Below are positions 1-5,198 of a stretch of DNA of 5,357 bases, in pieces. Position numbers and translations under genes: made by a program. Under the pieces are notes generated by a model. The model worked only from the letters and a program-made list of their open reading frames with translations. It searched no databases and was not told the origin of the DNA. Origin of the DNA: Pseudomonadota bacterium (GTDB lineage: Bacteria; Pseudomonadota; Alphaproteobacteria; Rhizobiales; Rhizobiaceae); NCBI GenBank assembly GCA_023433855.1, contig JAEYTV010000525.1, positions 1 through 5,357 on the forward strand, given 5' to 3'. Within the stretch, counting starts at the first letter, position 1. Each line of letters starts with the position of its first letter.

Positions 1-16
1 TGGGGAGGCCTACACG

Positions 17-247
17 ATGAACACCTCCCTTCTCCAATCGCGCCAGCGGATCGAAGCGCAGATCGAAGACCTCATCGCCCTCCTCGATCTGCTCGACGGT
101 GATCCGGACGTCGAAGCGAACGGCGACGAACTCGACGTAGGCATGCCCGCGAACTGGTGCGCCTCGCGCAGCTACGCAGCGACAGTCCGGGAAGATGACG
201 AGGATGGTGCCGACGACGAGTTCAGCGGCGACGAACACGAGCCATAA
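17..247 (+). CDS. Small acidic hypothetical protein, possibly truncated by a nonsense codon
   Basis: Encodes 76 residues of unknown function. A strong Shine-Dalgarno (GGGGAGG, positions 2-8) sits 8 nt before the ATG, which fixes the start and argues for a real gene. Residues 8-28 look like an amphipathic helix (RQRIEAQIEDLIALLDLLDG). The C-terminal third is very acidic and of low complexity (DDEDGADDEFSGDEHEP). From memory, short proteins of this make-up (helix, then DGDPD, then an acidic tail, often with an EPSLGW-like motif) are common in rhizobial genomes near prophage or island DNA; that is recognition, not a search result. The frame stays open for 27 more codons after the TAA at 245-247, ending at TAA 329-331, and that extension reads like protein. 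The gene may therefore be a broken longer one. Its place next to the 3' end of tRNA-Ser fits an integrated-element remnant. No catalytic motif is visible. Confidence 0.55.
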   Translation: MNTSLLQSRQRIEAQIEDLIALLDLLDGDPDVEANGDELDVGMPANWCASRSYAATVREDDEDGADDEFSGDEHEP

Positions 248-331
248 TGCGGATGGTCTACCCCTCTGGGATTACGCGTCCACATCCCCGAGGAACTGAA
301 GCAGCTTCAGAAAGATGGCTGGATATCCTAA
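248..331 (+). pseudogene. In-frame continuation of the 17-247 ORF after a stop codon (candidate gene remnant)
   Basis: Directly after TAA 245-247, the same frame runs 27 codons to TAA 329-331. It includes GLRVHIPEELKQLQKDG, which looks like a real helix-forming protein segment, similar in style to short DNA-binding or CopG/regulator-type proteins. The junction reads EP-stop-CGW. Related rhizobial small proteins, as I remember them, carry EPSLGW at such a spot, so the stop may replace a Ser codon (TCA to TAA). There is no convincing independent start: the ATG at 247-249 belongs to a different frame. It could also be chance openness in GC-rich DNA, since 28 codons is short. Confidence 0.35.
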
Positions 332-400
332 CACTAAGACACGGGCACTGTGGCATCCGTACATCAGCGTACGCCAGAATTCAGGAGCATCCCAAGCCTA

Positions 401-423
401 AAGTGGGGAAGTAAGTGGGGAAG
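401..423. repeat. Tandem 11-nt direct repeat (AAGTGGGGAAG x2, period 12)
   Basis: AAGTGGGGAAG occurs at 401-411 and again at 413-423, separated by one T. The pair lies about 55 bp from the 3' end of tRNA-Ser. Short direct repeats close to a tRNA 3' end are what one would see for arm-type binding sites of a tyrosine recombinase beside an att core. Nothing else in the window shares the repeat, and no integrase gene is present, so this role is inference. Confidence 0.45.
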
Positions 424-451
424 CAGCAAAGCGTTCCTCAAAACTTCTTCT

Positions 452-477
452 AAAAACAATCGCTTGCGGAAAAAGCG
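452..477 (-). terminator. Possible intrinsic terminator of tRNA-Ser
   Basis: On the minus strand, immediately after the encoded CCA, CGCTT (477-473) can pair with AAGCG (465-461) around a 7-nt loop. ATTGTTTTT (460-452) follows. The stem is only 5 bp, so the structure is weak, but hairpin plus T-run right behind a tRNA is the expected arrangement. Confidence 0.4.
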
Positions 478-567
478 TGGCGGACAGAGAGGGATTCGAA
501 CCCTCGATACGCTTTCACGTATACACGCGTTCCAGGCGTGCGCCTTCAACCACTCGGCCACCTGTCC
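478..567 (-). tRNA. tRNA-Ser (anticodon GGA)
   Basis: Read on the minus strand, the sequence folds as a complete class II tRNA. The 7-bp acceptor stem is GGACAGG paired with TCTGTCC (last pair G-U), the discriminator is G, and CCA is encoded (480-478). The anticodon stem CACGC/GCGTG encloses loop CTGGAAC, giving anticodon GGA at 533-531, which decodes UCC and UCU. A long variable arm (ATACG/CGTAT stem) is typical of serine tRNAs. The T arm is GAGGG-TTCGAAT-CCCTC. Length is 90 nt with CCA. A promoter lies upstream at 615-642 and a weak terminator downstream. The 3' half of such tRNAs is a common insertion site for integrative elements, which fits the DNA to the left. Confidence 0.97.
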
Positions 568-614
568 TTGAGAAAGGGCTGCGCGCAAATCAGTAACGCA
601 GCGGTCGGGCGCGA

Positions 615-642
615 TATATACTGATGAATTGCGCGCGATCAA
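615..642 (-). promoter_or_regulatory. Sigma70-type promoter of tRNA-Ser
   Basis: On the minus strand, TTGATC (642-637) and TATATA (620-615) are separated by 16 nt, close to the housekeeping consensus. The predicted start near 607-608 leaves a leader of about 40 nt before the mature tRNA 5' end at 567, a normal precursor length. Confidence 0.6.
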
Positions 643-772
643 CCGGAATCTGCGATTTTTGACAGGCTTGGACAAAAGGGTGGCGGCGCGTTGCAAAACC
701 CGGTTCATCCGGTTTATCTAAGGTCGACTGGGACGTGAAGCAGGTTGATCGATCGCGAATGGCTTGGCTGAG

Positions 773-1099
773 ATGAGGTTCCTGCAGGGCATTTTCCGCT
801 TTCTGAGCGCTCTCGCGCTGCTGGCGGCGATCTTCGCCGGCACGCTCGATTCGATCCAGTCCGTGTCCGCTTCGTCGATCGTCCTCACGAGTCTCGGCAA
901 TGCCTGGCTCAATCTTGATCCGGAGAGCCTCGCGTTTGCCGAGATCTCCGCTGGTGCCTACATCAGCGACGATCTCTGGCGTCCATTCGTGACTCCGGTC
1001 CTGGCGCAACCCGCCTGCGCATTGTTTCTGGGGCTAGCATTGCTCTTCTGGATTGCCGGATATCGGAGGCGATCCTTCGCGGGACCGTTTTCCGCCTGA
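773..1099 (+). CDS. Small two-helix membrane protein, function unknown
   Basis: Encodes 108 residues. Two hydrophobic segments are clear: about residues 8-26 (RFLSALALLAAIFAGTL) and about 74-95 (TPVLAQPACALFLGLALLFW). A roughly 47-residue loop containing DSIQSVSASSIVLTSLG and LNLDPESL lies between them. Basic residues at both ends (MRFLQGIFR; GYRRR) predict N-in/C-in topology with the loop in the periplasm. The pattern DSIQSV...LTSLG...QP...GYRRR matches a conserved rhizobial hypothetical membrane protein that I recognise but cannot assign a function. I chose ATG 773 because it starts at the hydrophobic segment. TTG 764 would add three residues. Neither has a good Shine-Dalgarno, so the start is uncertain. 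A possible weak promoter is TTGCAA (691-696) and TATCTA (715-720). It points away from tRNA-Ser and is not obviously linked to the transporter operon. Confidence 0.8.
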   Translation: MRFLQGIFRFLSALALLAAIFAGTLDSIQSVSASSIVLTSLGNAWLNLDPESLAFAEISAGAYISDDLWRPFVTPVLAQPACALFLGLALLFWIAGYRRRSFAGPFSA

Positions 1100-1168
1100 A
1101 GGCATCCGCTGTTGGCACGGACGGCGGGCGCTGCGGGCGGAGTTGCGGACGGAGGCCCCCGCCTTTGC

Positions 1169-1228
1169 TCCGGCGCCGGAAAAACGGGTCGGATGAAAAC
1201 GCCCGACCTTGCGCGACGACAGGTCGCG
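1169..1228. repeat. Cluster of overlapping inverted repeats in the intergenic region
   Basis: The gap 1100-1419 holds no gene I can support; this is its first structured part. A perfect 12-nt palindrome TCCGGCGCCGGA lies at 1169-1180. GGTCGG (1187-1192) can pair with CCGACC (1203-1208), and CGCGAC (1212-1217) with GTCGCG (1223-1228). CGACCT (1204-1209) can instead pair with AGGTCG (1221-1226), so the last two hairpins compete with a third. It may be the 3' end or terminator of the membrane-protein gene, or a structured RNA. There is no clean T-run. Confidence 0.4.
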
Positions 1229-1250
1229 TCTGCGGTTGCCATTGTCTTTG

Positions 1251-1303
1251 TTGAACTTTTGGCTGCGAAAGGATTTTTACCAGTTGAAAAAAATCTGGTG
1301 AAA
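1251..1303 (+). promoter_or_regulatory. Candidate promoter and operator region of the transporter operon
   Basis: An AT-rich island (about 67% A+T over 1241-1310) stands out from the GC-rich surroundings. It contains an imperfect palindrome at 1275-1303: TTT-ACCAG, an 11-nt centre, then CTGGT-AAA with one mismatch. A possible -35 TTGAAC lies at 1251-1256, with a poor -10-like TTTTTA at 1274-1279 that would overlap the palindrome. TTGAAA (1284-1289) inside the palindrome is another -35 candidate, also without a good -10. A repressor or activator binding here is plausible. Its family cannot be named from the sequence. Confidence 0.4.
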
Positions 1304-1419
1304 TTTTGCATGGCTCGTGCAACAGTGACCGCAGCCAGACCGTGAAAGGGCAGGTGGCCGCAATCGTACCGGGAACGGACGTGCGGGAGGATTCAAACAG
1401 TTAAAAACGGGGCTGACTG

Positions 1420-2412
1420 ATGAAAAGAACCCTTTTGAGCTTGATTGCCTTGGCTGCAATGTCGGGGACCGCGCTTGCGGCCGATGTCAAGCCGGCGCTG
1501 GTCTATGGCACGGGCGGCAAGTTCGACAAGTCCTTCAACGAGGCCGCCTTCGCTGGCGCGGAGCAGTTCAAGAAAGAGACTGGCATCGAGTACCGCGACT
1601 TCGAGCCGACCAGCGACACCCAGGGTGAGCAGGCGATCCGCAACTTCGCAAGCCGCGGATACAACCCCGTCGTTGCCGTTTCCTTCGCCTGGACGTCTGC
1701 TGTGGAAAAAGTCGCGGGCGAGTATCCCGACACCACCTTCGTGATTGTCGATTCTGTGGTCGATATGCCGAACGTCCGCTCCGTCGTCTACAAGGAAGAG
1801 GAAGGGTCCTACCTTGTTGGCGTGCTCGCCGGTCTGGCCTCGAAAACCGGCAAGGTAGGCTTTGTCGGTGGCATGGACATCCCGCTGATCCGCAAATTCG
1901 GCTGCGGTTATGTCCAGGGCGTCAAGGCAGCCAGGCCCGACGCGCAGGTTTTCCAGAACATGACGGGCACCACCGGTGCGGCATGGAACGACCCGGTCCG
2001 CGGTGGCGAATTGACCAAGAACCAGATCGACCAGGGCGCCGACGTGATTTACGCTGCCGCCGGTGCAACTGGTCTCGGCGTGCTGCAGACGGCGGCAGAC
2101 AACAAGAAGCTCTCCATCGGCGTTGACTCCAACCAGAACCACCTGCATCCCGGCTCCGTGCTGACCTCGATGGTCAAGCGCGTGGACCTTGCCGTCCACG
2201 ACGCGTTCAATGACCTCAAGGAAGACAAGTTCACTGCGGGCGTCCAGGCCCTTGGCGTCAAGGAAGACGGGGTAGCCTACGCACTTGACGACAACAACAA
2301 GTCCCTGATCACGGAAGACATGAAGGCGGCCGTCGAAAAGGCAAAGGCCGACATCATTGCCGGCACGGTCAAGGTGCACGATTACATGTCGGACAACTCC
2401 TGCCCGAACTGA
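1420..2412 (+). CDS. BMP family ABC transporter substrate-binding protein
   Basis: Periplasmic ligand-binding component of a BMP-type (Bmp/PnrA/TmpC) ABC importer. Characterised members bind purine or other nucleosides. The 330 residues start with a Sec signal peptide (MKRTLL, hydrophobic core, then TALA before ADV; likely cleavage after residue 20). There is no lipobox cysteine, so the protein should be soluble in the periplasm, unlike Gram-positive and spirochaete lipoprotein relatives. Family marks: FDKSFN (35-40), EEGSYLVGVLAG (127-138), GFVGGMD (147-153), FGCGYVQG (160-167), YAAAGATGLGV (211-221) and GVDSNQN (234-240), whose Asp matches the position that contacts ribose in nucleoside-binding relatives. 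Only two cysteines remain in the mature chain (162, 328). Length is normal for the family. ATG 1420 fits the signal peptide, though the Shine-Dalgarno is weak (GGGG about 9 nt upstream). It is the first gene of the operon, with a stem-loop before the ATPase gene. The nucleoside substrate is inferred from family. Confidence 0.93.
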   Translation: MKRTLLSLIALAAMSGTALAADVKPALVYGTGGKFDKSFNEAAFAGAEQFKKETGIEYRDFEPTSDTQGEQAIRNFASRGYNPVVAVSFAWTSAVEKVAGEYPDTTFVIVDSVVDMPNVRSVVYKEEEGSYLVGVLAGLASKTGKVGFVGGMDIPLIRKFGCGYVQGVKAARPDAQVFQNMTGTTGAAWNDPVRGGELTKNQIDQGADVIYAAAGATGLGVLQTAADNKKLSIGVDSNQNHLHPGSVLTSMVKRVDLAVHDAFNDLKEDKFTAGVQALGVKEDGVAYALDDNNKSLITEDMKAAVEKAKADIIAGTVKVHDYMSDNSCPN

Positions 2413-2428
2413 GACAGTGGGTTGAAGA

Positions 2429-2456
2429 GCGCATGGCGGTGCTGATCGCCGTGCGC
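2429..2456 (+). promoter_or_regulatory. Intercistronic stem-loop between binding-protein and ATPase genes
   Basis: GCGCATGGCG (2429-2438) pairs with CGCCGTGCGC (2447-2456): ten base pairs with one G-U around an 8-nt loop. It starts 16 nt after the binding-protein stop and is followed by CCCTTTCT rather than a long T-run. Such hairpins after the first gene of importer operons often stabilise the upstream mRNA or partly stop transcription, giving more binding protein than membrane components. That role is inferred here. Confidence 0.55.
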
Positions 2457-2488
2457 CCTTTCTGCATATCACGTGGAAAGGCGGATCA

Positions 2489-4012
2489 TTGAACCTCGAC
2501 TCTCCCAACAAGCCCGCCATCGAGCTTGTCGGCATCGACAAGAAATTCGGCGCGGTCCATGCAAACAAGAACATCAATCTGACTGTCGCCAAGGGCTCCA
2601 TCCACGGCATCGTCGGCGAAAACGGTGCCGGGAAGTCGACCCTGATGTCGATTCTCTATGGCTTCTATCACGCAGATGAAGGCGAGATTCGCATCGCCGG
2701 GGTCCCCGCCGCCATTCGCGACAGCCAGACGGCGATCGCCTCGGGGATCGGCATGATCCACCAGCATTTCATGCTGGTGGAGAACTTCACCGTCCTAGAG
2801 AACGTCATGCTCGGCGCCGAGGGCGGGCAACTGCTGCGCAAGGGCGTAGCCAGCGCCCGGAAAGAGCTGAAGCGCCTCGAGGACGATTACGGGCTGGAAG
2901 TCGATCCGGACGCACTGATCGAGGAACTGCCGGTCGGCAGCCAGCAGCGGGTGGAGATTCTGAAGGCGCTCTATCGGGGCGCAGAGATTCTCATCCTCGA
3001 CGAGCCGACTGGTGTGCTGACGCCTGCCGAAGCGGACCACCTGTTCAAAGTGCTCCGCGTCCTGCGCGATCAAGGGAAGACGATCATCCTTATTACGCAC
3101 AAGCTGCGTGAGATCATGGCGATCACCGACACCGTCTCGGTGATGCGGCGGGGCGAGATGGTCGCCACCCGCAAGACCGCGGAAACATCGGTGGAAGAGT
3201 TGGCGGAGTTGATGGTTGGCCGCCGCGTCCTGTTGCGTGTTCAGAAGGGCGAAGCAAACCCGGGCAAGGTTCTGCTCGCTGTCAGGAACCTTACCGTCAA
3301 GGACGGCCGCGGCGTCACCATGGTGGATGACGTCTCCTTCGATATCCGCGCTGGCGAAATCGTCGGCATCGCAGGCGTTGCCGGGAACGGGCAGTCGGAG
3401 CTTCTGGAGGCGATCGCCGGCATCCGCAAACCTGCGTCGGGCGAAATCCTCGTCGGCGGCAGGCCCGTTGCGGGCATGGATCCCGCGGGTCTGCGCGCGC
3501 TGGGCCTGGCGCACATCCCCGAAGACCGCCATCACATGGGCCTCGTTCTGAAATTCGAGGAATATGAAAACGCCATCCTTGGCTACCACCGGGACGTTCG
3601 GTACGGACGTGGCGCTATGCTCGACCTTCAGGCCATGCGCCGGGATGCGGAGGAAAAGATCGCCAAATACGACATCCGCCCGCCGGATCCTCGACTGCGG
3701 ACCGCTAATTTTTCCGGCGGCAACCAGCAGAAGATCGTCGTGGCACGCGAAATCGAGCGCGACCCGAATGTCCTGATCATCGGCCAGCCGACCCGTGGCG
3801 TGGACATCGGGGCGATCGAGTTCATCCACAAGCGGATCATCGAGACGCGCGATGCCGGCAAGGCGGTGCTTCTCGTCTCGGTGGAACTGGACGAAATCCG
3901 CGCACTTTCCGACCGGATCCTGGTGATGTTCGCGGGCAGGATTGTCGGCGAACAGTCCAGCGAGGCTAGCGAACAGACACTGGGCCTGATGATGGCCGGG
4001 ATCGCTGCATGA
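2489..4012 (+). CDS. BMP family ABC transporter, double ATP-binding protein (YufO/NupA type)
   Basis: Cytoplasmic ATPase that powers import, with two nucleotide-binding domains fused in 507 residues, the usual length for this family. Domain 1: Walker A GENGAGKST (43-51), Q-loop HQHF (91-94), degenerate signature LPVGSQQRVEI (147-157), Walker B LILDEPT (168-174), H-loop His204. Domain 2: Walker A is degenerate (GVAGNGQSE, 296-304, no GKS/T), the signature is intact (NFSGGNQQK, 407-415), and Walker B reads LIIGQPTRGVD (429-439), so the Asp and catalytic Glu are Gly and Gln; there is no H-loop His (LLVSVELDEI). One ATP site therefore should hydrolyse, as known for this and the sugar-importer (RbsA-like) families. 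The start is TTG 2489, with GGAAAGG (2475-2481) 7 nt upstream. No in-frame ATG or GTG precedes the first domain. It lies 76 bp after the binding-protein gene. Confidence 0.94.
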   Translation: MNLDSPNKPAIELVGIDKKFGAVHANKNINLTVAKGSIHGIVGENGAGKSTLMSILYGFYHADEGEIRIAGVPAAIRDSQTAIASGIGMIHQHFMLVENFTVLENVMLGAEGGQLLRKGVASARKELKRLEDDYGLEVDPDALIEELPVGSQQRVEILKALYRGAEILILDEPTGVLTPAEADHLFKVLRVLRDQGKTIILITHKLREIMAITDTVSVMRRGEMVATRKTAETSVEELAELMVGRRVLLRVQKGEANPGKVLLAVRNLTVKDGRGVTMVDDVSFDIRAGEIVGIAGVAGNGQSELLEAIAGIRKPASGEILVGGRPVAGMDPAGLRALGLAHIPEDRHHMGLVLKFEEYENAILGYHRDVRYGRGAMLDLQAMRRDAEEKIAKYDIRPPDPRLRTANFSGGNQQKIVVAREIERDPNVLIIGQPTRGVDIGAIEFIHKRIIETRDAGKAVLLVSVELDEIRALSDRILVMFAGRIVGEQSSEASEQTLGLMMAGIAA

Positions 4013-4092
4013 GCGAGAAACGAATGATCTGTTTGAACCGCGCATTCACGACGGTCGGTCCGATGGTTCGGTTGATGAGGAGCCGAGCATGA
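4009..4092 (+). CDS. 27-codon ORF bridging ATPase and permease genes (possible coupling peptide)
   Basis: Begins MSEKRMICLNRAF and ends VRLMRSRA. Its ATG overlaps the ATPase stop (ATGA, 4009-4012), and its TGA overlaps the permease start (ATGA, 4089-4092), so it fills the 76-bp spacer exactly. It has 5 Arg and 1 Lys in 27 residues and no recognisable domain. It could couple translation across the spacer. The permease has its own good Shine-Dalgarno inside this ORF (GAGGAG, 4077-4082), so chance is quite possible. Confidence 0.25.
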   Translation: MSEKRMICLNRAFTTVGPMVRLMRSRA

Positions 4093-5195
4093 ACACGGCT
4101 TCCGCTCCGCTTCCCGCGTGGATCAATTACGCTGTCATCCCGCTTCTCAATCTCGTCCTGGCGTTCTTCTTCTCAGGATTGGTGGTCTGGGCCATCGGCC
4201 AAAATCCCTTCGAGGCCTTGCGGCTGCTCTTGATCGGTGCTCTGGGCCGCGGCGAGGGTATCGGATTTACGCTCTTCTACACGACGAGCTTCATCTTCAC
4301 CGGGCTCTCGGTTGCTGTGGCGATCCATGCGGGCCTGTTCAACATCGGTTCGGAAGGCCAGGCTTATCTCGGAGGGCTGGGAGCAGCTCTGGTTGCGCTG
4401 TCGCTTGACCGCTATGTACCCTGGTATGTGACGATGCCCTTTGCGGTGATCGGTGCTGCCCTCTTCGGGGCTGCCTGCGCTGCCATCCCCGCCTGGCTGC
4501 AGGCCTACCGCGGCAGCCACATCGTCATCACGACCATCATGTTCAACTTCATCACCTCGTCGCTGATGAACTATCTTCTGGTGCGGGTTCTGATCGTGCC
4601 AGGCAAGATGGCGCCCGAAAGTCGGACCTTCCTCGAAGGGGGACAATTGCCGAAGCTGGACTGGTTGATCGCGATTTTCGGTGGCAGGCTGGGGGCCGCG
4701 CCTCTCAACTTTTCCTTCCTCATTGCGCTGCTCATGTGCCTGCTCGTCTGGCTTCTGATCTGGCGCACGAAGCTGGGCTACGAGATGCGCACGCTTGGCA
4801 TCAGCCCCACGGCGGCGAGCTATGCCGGTATCCCCTACGCGAAGATCGTCATGATCACCATGCTGATATCCGGCGGTCTGGCCGGCATGATGGCGCTCAA
4901 TCCCGTCATGGGAGCGTCCGCACGGCTGCAGATTGAATTTGTCGGTGGTGCCGGCTTTGTGGGAATCGCTGTATCGTTGATGGGCCGCAACCATCCAGCC
5001 GGCATCATCCTTGCGGCGCTTCTGTTCGGGATTCTCTACCAGGGCGGCGCGGAGCTGTCCTTCGACATGCCGAGCATCACCCGGGACATGATCGTTGTCA
5101 TTCAAGGTTTGGTGATCCTGTTCGCCGGTGCGCTGGAATACATGCTCCGCCCGGCGATCGTGCGTCTCTACCAGCAGGCAACCGGGAACAGGTAG
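4089..5195 (+). CDS. BMP family ABC transporter permease 1 (YufP/NupB type)
   Basis: Inner-membrane channel subunit of the importer, 368 residues, BPD_transp_2 (branched-chain amino acid/ribose type) permease family. The cytoplasmic N-terminus is short, with hydrophobic helices at roughly 14-36, 63-82, 93-105, 112-135, 145-170, 206-225, 253-271, 287-298, 304-318 and 332-352. Family marks are FNIGSEGQAYLGG (84-96), the cytoplasmic coupling-loop segment GYEMRTLGISPTAASYAGI (230-248), which should contact the ATPase, and SGGLAGMMAL (261-270). ATG 4089 has Shine-Dalgarno GAGGAG (4077-4082) 6 nt upstream. The following permease gene starts 3 nt after this stop, so the two are surely cotranscribed and would form a heterodimeric pore. 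The protein is complete, with no frameshift or missing segment. Confidence 0.93.
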   Translation: MNTASAPLPAWINYAVIPLLNLVLAFFFSGLVVWAIGQNPFEALRLLLIGALGRGEGIGFTLFYTTSFIFTGLSVAVAIHAGLFNIGSEGQAYLGGLGAALVALSLDRYVPWYVTMPFAVIGAALFGAACAAIPAWLQAYRGSHIVITTIMFNFITSSLMNYLLVRVLIVPGKMAPESRTFLEGGQLPKLDWLIAIFGGRLGAAPLNFSFLIALLMCLLVWLLIWRTKLGYEMRTLGISPTAASYAGIPYAKIVMITMLISGGLAGMMALNPVMGASARLQIEFVGGAGFVGIAVSLMGRNHPAGIILAALLFGILYQGGAELSFDMPSITRDMIVVIQGLVILFAGALEYMLRPAIVRLYQQATGNR

Positions 5196-5198
5196 CTC

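Noticed and set aside
350..571. Plus-strand ORF with ...[25 protein letters not shown]...
   Set aside because: It is the antisense translation of tRNA-Ser, a well-known false protein pattern.
659..664. Perfect TTGACA on the plus strand before the membrane-protein gene
   Set aside because: No acceptable -10 at 16-18 nt downstream (GC-rich GGCGGC there).
364..708. Minus-strand ORF with [15 protein letters not shown]...
   Set aside because: It is a sense-strand translation through tRNA-Ser and its promoter; another known spurious pattern.
590..1009. Minus-strand 139-codon ORF
   Set aside because: It opposes the membrane-protein gene, has Arg/Gln/Asp-rich shadow composition, and has no ribosome site.
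1123..1166. GGCGGG...CCCGCC followed by TTT as terminator of the membrane-protein gene
   Set aside because: The loop is about 29 nt and the T-run only three; not a convincing intrinsic terminator.
958..1345. Several ORFs over the intergenic region on both strands (958-1311, 963-1322, 1112-1345)
   Set aside because: Low-complexity Arg/Ala/Pro translations of GC-rich DNA. They overlap each other and the inverted repeats, and no protein-like pattern is seen.
1100..1419. Riboswitch (purine or other) in the leader of the transporter operon
   Set aside because: I could not fit any known aptamer core to this sequence.
1393..2610. Minus-strand 405-codon ORF opposite the binding-protein gene
   Set aside because: Mirror frame of a high-GC gene. 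The plus-strand protein has a signal peptide and family motifs; this one has none.
2795..4045. Minus-strand 416-codon ORF opposite the ATPase gene
   Set aside because: Shadow of the clearly recognisable ATPase; the His/Asp/Arg-rich translation is typical of antisense frames.
4173..5105. Minus-strand 310-codon ORF opposite permease 1
   Set aside because: Antisense of hydrophobic codons gives the strongly polar, Gln/Arg/Glu-rich sequence seen; no ribosome site or motif.
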